From NCBI GenBank assembly GCA_963524205.1, contig CAURED010000011.1, positions 1 through 64,000 on the forward strand: a stretch of DNA of 64,000 nt, written 5' to 3'. Origin of the DNA: Aminipila sp963524205. Lineage in GTDB: Bacteria; Bacillota; Clostridia; Peptostreptococcales; Anaerovoracaceae. Shown in pieces: positions 52,335 through 61,769 of this stretch. Within the stretch, counting starts at the first letter, position 1, and every line of letters begins with the position of its first letter. The notes under the pieces were generated by a model. It worked only from the letters and a program-made list of their open reading frames with translations, was not told the DNA's origin and did no database searches. Made by a program: the position numbers and the translations under genes.

Positions 52335-53468
52335 TTAGGCCTTTAACCAATCATAATCCCACAATGCTTTTATCGGAACAAGTCGAATAATTTTATCATC
52401 AGCTTTATCAGGAGCACCTCTTCCATCCCTATTACTTGTTGCAAAGTAAATTGATCCATCTTTTGCTTGAATGACCTCCCGTAAGCGTCCATATTCATTG
52501 TGCAGCCATGACTCTATATTCTCAACTTCTGTTCCTTCTTCATTCAATGAGATAACGAGTAATTCTTCTCCACGTAAAGCCGCAACTAGTAATTTTCCCT
52601 GCCATGGTCCTTGATTTACGAAAGCAATGCCAGAGGGCGCCCAAGTATCTTCTCCACTATGTACCAAGGGCCTTTGTATCTCCATTTCCACAGAGGTTTC
52701 ATCCCCTTGAACAAAAGGCCAGCCATAATTAGCCCCAGGTTGTATAATGTTTATTTCATCATGTGCTGTTTGCCCATGCTCAGATGCATATAAAATATTT
52801 GCTGGATTCCACGCTAAACCTTGCGGATTTCGATGGCCTAAGCTATATATGGGTGAATCAGTAATTGGATTATCTTCAGGAATCCTACCATCTAATTCTA
52901 TTCGCAGTATTTTTCCGGCTGTACTTGTAATATCCTGTGCCAATACAGAATTACCTGCATCTCCCGTTGTTATATATAATCTCTGATCAGGACCAATCTT
53001 TAACCTTCCTCCATTGTGAATGATTCCCCCGGGAATTTTATTCAGAAGAATTTGGTAAATGAATGCCTGATTATTTTGTTCAACCAACTTGACAACACGG
53101 TTATAAATTTGATTACCTTCTGCATAAGAATGCATAACATATATATAATGGTTTTCTGAAAAATTGGGGTCTAGTGCAATACCCATCAGACCACCTTCCC
53201 CCTGGCTTACAAATGGTGCACCAAACGTAATGAGTGGCTGTTGTAGAAGTTTACCATTTTCAATTACCCTAATTGCCCCTGGCCGCTCCGTAAAATATAG
53301 TCTGCCTTCAGCACTTATATCAATTGCCCAAGGTATATTCAAATTTTCAGCAATCACTTCAATTTCGTAAGGGATTTCACTCATTGCAATTATATTTAAA
53401 TTAGCTTTAACTGTACCACGTCCACGCAATGCCATATAATCTAAACCTTTGTAAAGTGTCTTTTTCAA
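52335..53468 (-). CDS. PQQ-dependent sugar dehydrogenase homologue (GSDH/YliI family)
   Basis: 377-residue six-bladed propeller of the soluble aldose dehydrogenase family. Landmarks: LNIPWAIDI near 45, GEGGLMGIALDPNF near 92, IHNGGRLKIGPDQRLYITTG near 148, YSLGHRNPQG near 207, SEHGQTAHDE near 229. No signal peptide is visible, whereas most members are exported. PQQ synthesis genes are not nearby and PQQ is unusual in strict anaerobes, so the true cofactor or activity is uncertain. Convergent with aguR, 12 bp apart. Confidence 0.8.
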   Translation of the reverse strand: MKKTLYKGLDYMALRGRGTVKANLNIIAMSEIPYEIEVIAENLNIPWAIDISAEGRLYFTERPGAIRVIENGKLLQQPLITFGAPFVSQGEGGLMGIALDPNFSENHYIYVMHSYAEGNQIYNRVVKLVEQNNQAFIYQILLNKIPGGIIHNGGRLKIGPDQRLYITTGDAGNSVLAQDITSTAGKILRIELDGRIPEDNPITDSPIYSLGHRNPQGLAWNPANILYASEHGQTAHDEINIIQPGANYGWPFVQGDETSVEMEIQRPLVHSGEDTWAPSGIAFVNQGPWQGKLLVAALRGEELLVISLNEEGTEVENIESWLHNEYGRLREVIQAKDGSIYFATSNRDGRGAPDKADDKIIRLVPIKALWDYDWLKA

Positions 53469-53566
53469 AACTAATGCCCTCCAATCTTAATACCTGTTAT
53501 ATCTGAAATCATGCTTTATTATATTATGGAAGATTCTCTTTGATGTGTTATTGTTCGAGACGTCAA

Positions 53567-53593
53567 AAGAGGGCCAGATATTTCTATCTGACC
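53567..53593 (-). terminator. Intrinsic terminator of the fprA operon
   Basis: Minus-strand stem GGG-CAGATA type (GGGTCAGATA pairing with TATCTGGCCC, one mismatch) followed by TCTTTT, 28 bp after the fprA stop. Confidence 0.7.
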
Positions 53594-53620
53594 CCCGAAG
53601 TTGTCCCGTAACCTATTAAA

Positions 53621-54820
53621 TTACTTCATTGACTCAATAATGCTGTCAGCAATGATATCCATTGAATCCACATCATCTTCTTTCATACTAGAGTTCAATG
53701 ACATATCGCTATCTAAAATAGTAATATCTTTCATCTCTTCTAACAGTTCACGCATTAATTTACCAGATTGAGGTGCCCATGAACCATTTTCTATAAGAGT
53801 AAAAGTACGTTTTTGAAGATTTAGTGCTTTCATATCCATTATATAGCTCAGCATTGGTGGATAAATCTTCAAGTTATAGGTGACCGAAGCAAGAACCACA
53901 TTGCTATATTTGAAGGTTTCAGAAATCAAATGAGAAACATGAGTTTTTGAAACATCATACATAACCACATTTGTCATTCCCTTTTCCACTAACCTTGTTG
54001 CCAGATCGTTAGCTGCGACCTCAGTATTGCCATACATTGTTCCATAAACAATCATTACACCCTTTTCCTCAGGCTCATACCGACTCCACTTATCGTACTT
54101 ATCTAAAAAGTAACCTAAATCATTACGCCATACTGGCCCATGCAGCGGACAGATAATCTTGATATCCACACTGCTGGCCTTCTTCAAAAGGTACTGAACA
54201 TGAGGACCGTATTTGCCTACAATGTTTGTATAATACCTTCTAGCATCATCAATCCAATCCCGGTCAAAATTCATTTCATCATTAAACATCTTGCCATCCA
54301 AGGAGCCGAAAGAACCGAATGCATCAGCGGAAAACAGTACACCATTGGTAGCATCATATGTCACCATCGCTTCTGGCCAATGTACCATTGGAGCATACAA
54401 AAATGCAACATTATGTTTCCCGAAAGACATAGTATCCCCTTCATTAACTTCTATTACTTTGCCATCAATATGAAAACCAAACTGGTGCATAAACATGAAA
54501 GCTTTTGGCGTACATACAATCTTTACCTCCGGATAACGAAGAAGAATCTCTTCAATGCATGCAGCATGGTCCGGCTCCATATGGTTAATTATCATATAAT
54601 CTAATGGCCTGTCACCTAAAACTTCTTTAATATTTTCAAGGAACTGACGGCAAATAGACCAATCCACTGTATCAAAGAGTACAGTCTTTTCATCTAAAAG
54701 CAGATAGGAGTTATAGGAAACCCCTCGTGGAATGGGATGGATATTTTCAAAAAGCGCAAGGCGACGATCGTTGCCACCAACCCAATAAAGATCTTCAGTT
54801 ATTTTTCTAACACAATACAT
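53621..54820 (-). CDS. fprA: A-type flavodiiron protein (oxygen/NO reductase)
   Basis: 399-residue cytoplasmic flavodiiron protein. N-terminal metallo-beta-lactamase-like domain with diiron ligands His80, Glu82, Asp84, His85 (HMEPDH), then His near 147 (MVHWPEA), Asp near 166 and His near 227 (PLHGPVW). C-terminal flavodoxin domain from about 255 with FMN loop GTMYGNTE. It reduces O2 to water, or NO to N2O, taking electrons from rubredoxin. The upstream gene carries a rubredoxin domain, an apt partner 42 bp away. Confidence 0.93.
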   Translation of the reverse strand: MYCVRKITEDLYWVGGNDRRLALFENIHPIPRGVSYNSYLLLDEKTVLFDTVDWSICRQFLENIKEVLGDRPLDYMIINHMEPDHAACIEEILLRYPEVKIVCTPKAFMFMHQFGFHIDGKVIEVNEGDTMSFGKHNVAFLYAPMVHWPEAMVTYDATNGVLFSADAFGSFGSLDGKMFNDEMNFDRDWIDDARRYYTNIVGKYGPHVQYLLKKASSVDIKIICPLHGPVWRNDLGYFLDKYDKWSRYEPEEKGVMIVYGTMYGNTEVAANDLATRLVEKGMTNVVMYDVSKTHVSHLISETFKYSNVVLASVTYNLKIYPPMLSYIMDMKALNLQKRTFTLIENGSWAPQSGKLMRELLEEMKDITILDSDMSLNSSMKEDDVDSMDIIADSIIESMK

Positions 54821-54862
54821 ATATAAATCCTCCTCTACACTAAAAACTTATCATTATCGGAA

Positions 54863-56770
54863 TCATACTTCTATAAACATGTCTTTATCTTCACCACAAG
54901 AAGGACACATCCATTCTTCAGGCAGATTTTCAAAAAGCGTACCTGGGGTAACTTGACCTTCAGGATCGCCCACATTAGGGTCATACTCATAACCACATCC
55001 ATTACATACATAATGTTTCCAAGCCGGCTTAACTTTCTTTGGAACCGTTCTCTTCATCTTCTTCATTGGCGGAGCTTGCTTCTTTGCTTCTCCGTTGTTC
55101 AACGCGGCAGTGAGCAATGGCAAGATTTCCATTAAATCACCAACTATGCCATAATCTGAGTTCTTAAATATTTTAGCATTAGGATTTATATTTATAGCAA
55201 CAATTGTAGCAGCATCCTTTATCCCTTTCAAATGTTGGCCTGCACCTGAAATACCACAGGCAATGTAAAGATTCCCCTTGAATTTTTGACCAGACATACC
55301 AACATAACGATTAAGTGGTACATATTTAAGTGTCTCAGCCACTGGACGGGAAGAACCTATAGCGGCACCCGCTTGAGCTGCTAGGTCCTCTATGAGCCTC
55401 ATATTTTCTTTTACTCCTATGCCTTGACCTGCGCTGACTACTCTTTCGGCTTTAGTTATCGGCGTATCCAAAGGGATTCCAACTGTAAAATCATACCCAT
55501 CTGCCTTAAGAGCCTCCACAAGGGCTTCAACTCTTTCCTCTGGAGTTCCTTTTTTGAAGATCTCTTGCTTGCGGTAGCCTGTGGCAGGCTCACGTTGAGA
55601 AGCTTTTCCTACTGACTCAGTCTTTGGCATCTTGCCAATGATGTGCGCAGCAATAACAACACGCTGAATCTCATTAGTTCCTTCATATATTGTACAAATC
55701 TTTGCATCTCTGTAAGCACGTTCAACTTCCATGCCTTTCAAATACCCACTTCCACCAAAGATTTGAAGAGCATCATTTACAACCTCAAGGCAAACATCCG
55801 ACGCATATTGTTTTGCCATAGCAGCTTCCATACTATACTGCTCATGATTTTCTTTCAATTCTGCAGCACTGTAAATAAGCAATCTAGCAGATCTAAGCTT
55901 TGTTGCCATATCTGCCAGTTTAAAGGAGATGCTCTGTTGCTGACAGATAGGTTTGCCAAATTGAATTCTTTCTTTGGAATACTCCAGTGCATGCTCATAT
56001 GCTCCTTGGGCTATACCTAGAGCCTGAGCAGCAATACCAATACGACCGCCATCCAAAGTTGCCATAGCAATCTTGAAACCATCACCTTCGTTACCCAAGA
56101 GATTTTCCTTAGGTACTTTCACATCACTAAAAATCAGCTCTGCAGTGGCAGAAGAACGAATACCCATCTTGTCGTAATGTTTACCGAAGCTAAATCCTTC
56201 CCAGTCCTTCTCCACAATAAATGCACTTATGCCACTGACACCTATATCTGGTGTAGTAACTGCAAAAACAATATAAGTATCAGCCTCGCCGCCATTAGTG
56301 ATAAATATTTTTTCACCATTTAAAATATAATAGTCATCTTCTAAGACAGCAGTAGTTTCAGTACCACCAGCATCACTTCCCGCATTCTCTTCAGTAAGTC
56401 CAAATGCACCAATCTTTTCTCCTTTGGCCAATGGAACCAAGTATTTTTGTTTTTGCTCCTCTGTTCCATAGGCAAAAATTGGGTATGCACCTAAAGATGT
56501 ATGTGCCGAAAGAATTACACCTGTGCCACCATCCACCCTGGCCAGTTCCTCAACGGTGATAGCATAGCTGATTATGTCCAACTCTGCACCACCGTACTTT
56601 TTTGGATAAGGGATTCCCATCATTCCTATATCCGCTAACTTATGAATTACTTCTGAAGGAAATTTATTTTCCTGATCCAACATAAATGCAATAGGTTTAA
56701 CTTCCTCTTCAGCAAATTCTCTGATTTTTTTTCTCAAATTTTCATGTTGTTCCGTAGTCTTAAAAAACAT
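54863..56770 (-). CDS. Acyl-CoA dehydrogenase-EtfA-rubredoxin fusion protein
   Basis: 635-residue three-part flavoprotein. Residues 1-385: acyl-CoA dehydrogenase with catalytic Glu363 (IYEGTNEIQR) and FAD motifs GLTEENAGSDAGG. About 425-560: FAD-binding domain of electron-transfer flavoprotein alpha (SSRPVAET, GISGAGQHLKGIKD). 585-635: rubredoxin with Cys589, 592, 622 and 625 (YVCNGCGYEYDP, WMCPSCGED). No EtfB part is present. Electrons could pass acyl-CoA, FAD, FAD, rubredoxin and on to FprA. I use ATG 56770 (AGGAG) rather than in-frame ATGs at 56794 and 56815. Confidence 0.9.
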   Translation of the reverse strand: MFFKTTEQHENLRKKIREFAEEEVKPIAFMLDQENKFPSEVIHKLADIGMMGIPYPKKYGGAELDIISYAITVEELARVDGGTGVILSAHTSLGAYPIFAYGTEEQKQKYLVPLAKGEKIGAFGLTEENAGSDAGGTETTAVLEDDYYILNGEKIFITNGGEADTYIVFAVTTPDIGVSGISAFIVEKDWEGFSFGKHYDKMGIRSSATAELIFSDVKVPKENLLGNEGDGFKIAMATLDGGRIGIAAQALGIAQGAYEHALEYSKERIQFGKPICQQQSISFKLADMATKLRSARLLIYSAAELKENHEQYSMEAAMAKQYASDVCLEVVNDALQIFGGSGYLKGMEVERAYRDAKICTIYEGTNEIQRVVIAAHIIGKMPKTESVGKASQREPATGYRKQEIFKKGTPEERVEALVEALKADGYDFTVGIPLDTPITKAERVVSAGQGIGVKENMRLIEDLAAQAGAAIGSSRPVAETLKYVPLNRYVGMSGQKFKGNLYIACGISGAGQHLKGIKDAATIVAININPNAKIFKNSDYGIVGDLMEILPLLTAALNNGEAKKQAPPMKKMKRTVPKKVKPAWKHYVCNGCGYEYDPNVGDPEGQVTPGTLFENLPEEWMCPSCGEDKDMFIEV

Positions 56771-56960
56771 AAATACATCTCCTTTTAATTCCATGGCAAA
56801 AAAAGTTCGAGTCAATCATGACCACTCGTTAAAACGAATAGCGTATTCTTAGACATGCCGTACACTTTGTTTGCTACTCTCTATCTTTTTATAACTAATA
56901 CATACCCTTTCTTTATTTTACCTAAACACTATAAAAAAAATTGTACCATGACTGTTGCGC

Positions 56961-57971
56961 CTAAGTTCTTTTAAATGTATTAATATTATTGGGGAAATAT
57001 TCTTTACCTAGCTGCCAAAGGTATTTATCAATTTCCTTTAAGTTGTACTGTGTTAAATTATAGTAGACTTGAAATTCTTTAAGAATTTTTTTGAAGTTGG
57101 GGTAGATTTTCAGGTCCTCCTTACTATAAGAAGAGAATTTATCAATTTTTTTAAAATGTTTTAACATCTTGGCAATGTAACTATCATATATAGGGAATTC
57201 TTGTGGAACATGATGACTGCAATACTTTGATGCGAAGGAATAGAATCTCTTTGTAACTTTATTTCCCATATGAACTTTTGCAATATCCTCAACAAGAAGA
57301 ACGTCACCCATATATAATCTTTCATCAATATTAAGATTAACGATATGCTTTGCCACTTTATATGGATTGAATATATTTGTACTATAAAAGTCATTTAAAA
57401 CTGAAACCTTAACTAGGACCTCATCAATGGAAGTATTACCAGGATATGTATTAAGAAACAACTTGTTTAGTGCACTTTCTTGCACTATATAATTTTCAAG
57501 TTCATTCCACTTCTGTAAATAGTAATCAACTTGCTTTAAACAAGGTTTCGGAACAATTACGTCAAAATTTGTTCTCACTGCATCTGCATTATTTTCTGTG
57601 TCTTCTACCTGTTTAAGGTTATCGTAATCAAGTGCAGTGTCATTAAGTAGTTTATTAACCCCACCATAACTATTGTCAATATACTCTTTGAGTTTTTTTA
57701 TTGAACCAATATAAGTAGAGGCATCACGTTTTGGATTTAAACGATTCCTTTCTTGAAAAAATTGTTCCAGGAGTATTTGGCACCTTTTTATTGATTCATC
57801 GTTTTTAAAAACATCCCAAAATTCAATACCAATATTGTGTCTTAAAGGGTAAAAAGCATCACTAATTATTATATTTTTATCTTTCATAGTTGGATAGTCA
57901 TTTTCAATATGACTTCTAAAACTATCCCTTATTTTCATAATTTGTGAACTGTTAAGATTTATCTCATTCAT
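56961..57971 (-). CDS. Uncharacterised 336-residue protein
   Basis: Soluble, Lys/Asn/Tyr-rich protein without signal or membrane segments. The C-terminal third (about 235-330) contains RFYSFASKYCSHHVPQEFP followed by IYDSYIAKMLKHF, a pattern I associate with helical, DNA-glycosylase-like HhH domains in hypothetical proteins, but I cannot name a family. The N-terminal 130 residues are also helical. Single gene in an AT-rich setting; such stand-alone genes can be defence genes, which is speculation here. Confidence 0.55.
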   Translation of the reverse strand: MNEINLNSSQIMKIRDSFRSHIENDYPTMKDKNIIISDAFYPLRHNIGIEFWDVFKNDESIKRCQILLEQFFQERNRLNPKRDASTYIGSIKKLKEYIDNSYGGVNKLLNDTALDYDNLKQVEDTENNADAVRTNFDVIVPKPCLKQVDYYLQKWNELENYIVQESALNKLFLNTYPGNTSIDEVLVKVSVLNDFYSTNIFNPYKVAKHIVNLNIDERLYMGDVLLVEDIAKVHMGNKVTKRFYSFASKYCSHHVPQEFPIYDSYIAKMLKHFKKIDKFSSYSKEDLKIYPNFKKILKEFQVYYNLTQYNLKEIDKYLWQLGKEYFPNNINTFKRT

Positions 57972-58146
57972 TTGGTCAAATCTCCTTAAGGCTCTCTGTA
58001 ATTTTTAATTCTCTTTTTAAAGTTTTATTTTATAAATTGCTTTAATTTTATTTTTTCAATTATTTACTATATTTTTACATATTTCGATTTAATTATCAAG
58101 CACATTTTCTTTTATTTATTATAATAAAAATCAGAAATCATAATAT

Positions 58147-58181
58147 ACTAAAACACCCGTATCATCATGATACGGGTGTTT
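58147..58181 (-). terminator. Intrinsic terminator of the niaP-like gene
   Basis: Fourteen-bp perfect stem (arms 58181-58168 and 58164-58151) with a three-base loop, then TTTTAG on the minus strand; the plus side is also T-rich. It lies 76 bp after the transporter stop. Confidence 0.8.
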
Positions 58182-58256
58182 TAAACTTTATCTTTATTAA
58201 ATTATTTGTCATTTACAGATTCTCTCTTACAGCCTTGATAATTTGAACCGGCTGTT

Positions 58257-59597
58257 CTACTGGCTGATTTCTTCTAATGACTTACCCATAGTTTCCTTGC
58301 CAAAAATGGCCACTACGATGGCTACGATGGCAAATACGGCAGTCAGTAGAGCAAAAATATAACCATACCCTGTTTTTGGGCCATAAGTGCTATAAATAAC
58401 TGGTACGATAAGCGGAGCAATAAACGCCCCAATTCTGCCAAAAGCAGCTGCCCATCCGGCTCCACTGGCTCTTGCAGCAGTGGGATACACTTCTGGAGTG
58501 TACGTATAGACACATCCCCATGCACCTAAGCTAAAGAAATAAAGCAGGCACCCGTATAACAGCACTTGAGCTGTAGAGCCAGCATGTCCAAACAGCCATG
58601 CGGCTAAAGCCGTTCCTGCAAAATAAATAGAAAGTACCTTCTTTCGTCCAATTTTTTCAACAAAATAGGCTGCACTGAAATAGCCTGGCAGTTGCGCAAG
58701 ACACATAATCAATGTAAACTCAAAGCTTTTTACTAGAGCAAAACCTTGCGCCATCAATAAGGACGGTGTCCATAACACGAAACCATAATATCCAAAATTT
58801 ATTCCTATCCAAATTGTCCAGAGTACCATCGTAGTTCGAATATATTTCTTAGACCATAAATCTCTTAGTGATAAACGACCGTTTGTTTCCCTGCTGTAAG
58901 TATATTCATCTGCCTGAACAGGTAAACTTTCAATATTAGCCTGTTTTTCCATCATTCGAACCAATTGATCTGCTTCTTCATGTTTTCCTGCTGTTTCCAG
59001 ATAACGAGGGGACTCAGGGACAGCTTTTCTCAAATACGCTGCAAACAAAGCTGGTACAGCTCCCGCCCAGAACGCTACACGCCAGCCATAAACAGGGATA
59101 AGCAGATAAGCAACCAAAGCTGCCAAAATCCATCCCCACGCCCAAAAGCTTTCCAGAATAATAACATTGCGTCCACGAATCTTCTTCGGAGAATACTCAC
59201 TAATCAAAGTAGAAGCTGCAGGTAATTCTCCTCCTAATCCAAAACCTGTACAGAATCTTAAAACCAGAAGCATTGGATAATTCACAGCAAATCCAGACAA
59301 ACCACTAGCGATACCATATATGATTAGTGTACACATTACAATATTTCTTCTGCCCCATTTATCAGCGGCCATGCCTGATAGTGCCGCACCGAAGATCATA
59401 CCTAACATACCAGAGCTTCCCAATAATCCAATCTGTCCTGTAGTCAATCCCCAATCAGTTCCAATGGCTGCCATTACGCCTGACACCATTCCTTGATCCA
59501 TGGCATCAAACATCCAACCAATTCCCGTCAGGAATAAAATCTTTTTCAGCATAGGGGTTGTTGGTAATCTATCAATTCGATTTGCGATATGTTCCAT
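58257..59597 (-). CDS. MFS transporter, NiaP (niacin transporter)-like
   Basis: 446-residue transporter with 12 predicted helices. It follows B. subtilis NiaP closely by pattern: GWMFDAMDQGMVSGV near 27, GGELPAASTLISE near 122, LESFWAWGW near 147, CLAQLPGYFSAAYFVEKIGRK near 296 and LGAWGCVYTYTPEVYPTAAR near 352. Uptake of nicotinate or a related aromatic acid is therefore the best guess; benzoate-type carriers are an alternative. Single gene. The upstream ACACATGTCTTGTCACACA may be a NiaR site. Confidence 0.75.
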   Translation of the reverse strand: MEHIANRIDRLPTTPMLKKILFLTGIGWMFDAMDQGMVSGVMAAIGTDWGLTTGQIGLLGSSGMLGMIFGAALSGMAADKWGRRNIVMCTLIIYGIASGLSGFAVNYPMLLVLRFCTGFGLGGELPAASTLISEYSPKKIRGRNVIILESFWAWGWILAALVAYLLIPVYGWRVAFWAGAVPALFAAYLRKAVPESPRYLETAGKHEEADQLVRMMEKQANIESLPVQADEYTYSRETNGRLSLRDLWSKKYIRTTMVLWTIWIGINFGYYGFVLWTPSLLMAQGFALVKSFEFTLIMCLAQLPGYFSAAYFVEKIGRKKVLSIYFAGTALAAWLFGHAGSTAQVLLYGCLLYFFSLGAWGCVYTYTPEVYPTAARASGAGWAAAFGRIGAFIAPLIVPVIYSTYGPKTGYGYIFALLTAVFAIVAIVVAIFGKETMGKSLEEISQ

Positions 59598-59648
59598 TTC
59601 ACTCTCTCCTTCTTTAGTAAATACGCAACTGTATCAATACGCATATAT

Positions 59649-59667
59649 ACACATGTCTTGTCACACA
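59649..59667 (-). promoter_or_regulatory. Possible NiaR-like operator upstream of the niaP-like gene
   Basis: ACACATGTCTTGTCACACA, 52 bp before the start codon. From memory it resembles ACAC-x-TGTCTT-x-ACAC elements of the niacin repressor NiaR. Nothing else supports the call. Confidence 0.3.
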
Positions 59668-59750
59668 TTTTAGTCTACCATATTAATATGCATCAATCAA
59701 GAGAATATTAATCACTTGAAATATATTTTCCTTTATACATCATCGAAAAA

Positions 59751-59783
59751 TAAAAAAAGAGACATATCTTTTTAGATAGTCTC
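59751..59783 (-). terminator. Intrinsic terminator of the NSS transporter operon
   Basis: Minus-strand stem GAGACTATCT with AGATA-TGTCTC (one bulge) followed by TTTTTTT, 20 bp after the small-subunit stop. Confidence 0.75.
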
Positions 59784-59802
59784 GATTTTATTTTATTTCG
59801 GC

Positions 59803-59910
59803 TTATGAATTCTTTTTACTGTTTTTTATAGCAATTGTTACTGCAACTGCGCATCCACCCCAAAGCCCAGTACATCCGATGATCATCATATTTATAGCAC
59901 CCACACTCAT
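59803..59910 (-). CDS. MetS-like small subunit of the NSS transporter
   Basis: 35-residue protein with a single membrane helix (AINMMIIGCTGLWGGCAVAV) and a basic C-terminus (IKNSKKNS). The ATG at 59910 directly abuts the transporter's TAG stop, and AAGGAGG lies within the transporter's last codons. Small proteins of this size and shape follow methionine/alanine NSS transporters (MetPS) and are needed for transport. Missed by usual length cut-offs. Confidence 0.78.
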   Translation of the reverse strand: MSVGAINMMIIGCTGLWGGCAVAVTIAIKNSKKNS

Positions 59911-61422
59911 CTATGCTACCTCCTTACGTGACTCTTTGCTTAAATCAGCATATCCATCCTTGCCTTTCATGGAAGTAAGAATTGCTGTACCAATAATAAC
60001 CACAAATATCATACCCCATCCAAAAACAGCTACATTTGACGATGCATATCCACCGTAACCATTCATTAAGTAATCCTTAGTATTTAAAAATACCATAATT
60101 CCAAGAACAATAACAGTGACAAACTTTAGAGAATAAACCCACCATCTTCCAATGTTGAAATTAGAAAAACTGTTCGCCTCCTGACGAAGTTTCTCTGTAT
60201 CAAAGAACCATCCGACTAATATAACTTCAATCAGTCCTGCACCTACTATACCTATATTATTCGCAAAGGCATCTACGATGTCTAAGATATTCAATCCTGC
60301 TCCAGTAATGAATAATATACTTATCAAAAATGCTGGAACAATAACAGTAGTAACTGCTTTTTTATGTGACATTTCAAATTTATCCTGTATGCCTGCAATA
60401 ACTGCCTGCATAATTGAAATAAGTGAAGTGATACCAGCAGTAAATAAAGCACCAAAGAAACAAATTCCGAAGAAACCATTGAACGCTGGAAGACTGCTGA
60501 TAGCCGCAGGGAAAGTCATAAATGCCAGACCAACACCTGCTTTAGCAATTTCTTCAACTGCAACATTTTGTGTATAGGCCATATAACCCATAATACTAAA
60601 TACACCAATACCTGCAAAAACTTCAAAACCGTGATTAGCAGTAGCTGTAATAAATGCACTGTTTACAACGTCTGTTTTCCTTGGTAAATAACTTGAATAG
60701 GAAATCATAATTGCAAAAGCAATCGATAAACTAAAAAATATCTGGCCATAAGCTGCTACCCACACACTAGGCTTTGCAAGTGCAGCCCAATTTGGTGCAA
60801 ACATGTATTCAAGGCCATCTGCAGCACCAGGCAGTGTAATTCCACGAATTACTAAAATTGCTATCATGACCAATAATACAGGTAAGCATATTTTACACGC
60901 AAGTTCGATTCCCTTACTAACACCTCTATATAGAATGAATGCACTTATAGCCCATACAAGTAAAAATGGTATAATTAAATGCGTCTGAATGCCCCCAAGT
61001 TCTAGGGCACTATTAGTCAAACCAAGATATTGAACAAAGAATCCTGTTGGATCTGATCCCCAAGCTTGTGTTGCAGAGAATCCTATGTAGCTTACAACCC
61101 AAACTACAATTGCAAAATAGTAAACTGTAATGACAAAAGCAACCATTACCTGAAGCCATCCAAGCCATTCAAATTTTTTCTTCATTCTGGCAAAGGTTAC
61201 TGGGGCTCCAGCCCTGTAAGTTTTTCCCAAAGTATACTCTAGAATAAGAATAGGAATACCAGCAGTAATAATAGCGAAAAAGTAAGGTAATAGGAATGCT
61301 CCCCCTCCATTCTGGGCTGCTATATAAGGAAAACGCCAAATGTTGCCTAACCCTACAGCAGAACCTATTGCAGCTAATAAAAAGCCCAATTTTGTGTTCC
61401 ATTGTTCTCTCAAAGAACTCAC
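59911..61422 (-). CDS. Sodium-dependent NSS/SNF-family amino-acid transporter
   Basis: 503-residue symporter with 12 predicted helices. The family motif LLAAIGSAVGLGNIWRFPY lies at 15-33 and carries the Na+ and substrate contacts; NGGGAFLLPYF follows. The presence of a MetS-like subunit suggests methionine, alanine or other neutral amino acids. Own promoter upstream; terminator after the small subunit. Confidence 0.92.
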   Translation of the reverse strand: MSSLREQWNTKLGFLLAAIGSAVGLGNIWRFPYIAAQNGGGAFLLPYFFAIITAGIPILILEYTLGKTYRAGAPVTFARMKKKFEWLGWLQVMVAFVITVYYFAIVVWVVSYIGFSATQAWGSDPTGFFVQYLGLTNSALELGGIQTHLIIPFLLVWAISAFILYRGVSKGIELACKICLPVLLVMIAILVIRGITLPGAADGLEYMFAPNWAALAKPSVWVAAYGQIFFSLSIAFAIMISYSSYLPRKTDVVNSAFITATANHGFEVFAGIGVFSIMGYMAYTQNVAVEEIAKAGVGLAFMTFPAAISSLPAFNGFFGICFFGALFTAGITSLISIMQAVIAGIQDKFEMSHKKAVTTVIVPAFLISILFITGAGLNILDIVDAFANNIGIVGAGLIEVILVGWFFDTEKLRQEANSFSNFNIGRWWVYSLKFVTVIVLGIMVFLNTKDYLMNGYGGYASSNVAVFGWGMIFVVIIGTAILTSMKGKDGYADLSKESRKEVA

Positions 61423-61498
61423 ATCCTCTCAATAAATATTAAACAAATGATAACTGGTTGATTAAATTAAAATTCAAATCAAACTAAAATACCTTATT

Positions 61499-61527
61499 AG
61501 TATACTGGTACTTTTCAAAAACGTCAA
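61499..61527 (-). promoter_or_regulatory. Sigma-A promoter of the NSS transporter operon
   Basis: Minus-strand TTGACG (61527-61522), 17-bp spacer, TATACT (61504-61499), about 75 bp before the start. The remaining part of the 61423-61769 gap shows AT-rich DNA and the TRAP terminator. Confidence 0.75.
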
Positions 61528-61687
61528 CGTTTTTTTGTTTTCAGAAACAATTTTTTTGTTTTTTAATTGTTTGTGTATACAAAATTCAAAATAATAAAAA
61601 ACTTTTATTACCTTTTAAATAAAAAAGCTTTTACATAACCGTTTTTATCTCTGTTATATAGAATCACTACAAATAAAAAGAAAGTAT

Positions 61688-61741
61688 AAAAAATGGTCCT
61701 GCAGATCAAACCACTTTTTTAAGTGCTTAATCTGCAGGACC
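61688..61741 (-). terminator. Intrinsic terminator of the TRAP transporter operon
   Basis: Twelve-bp stem GGTCCTGCAGAT/ATCTGCAGGACC (61695-61706 and 61730-61741) with an inner CACTT/AAGTG stem, then ATTTTTTATA on the minus strand. T-rich on both sides. Confidence 0.83.
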
Positions 61742-61769
61742 CGTTTTTTATTTTCATGAATTCAACAAT

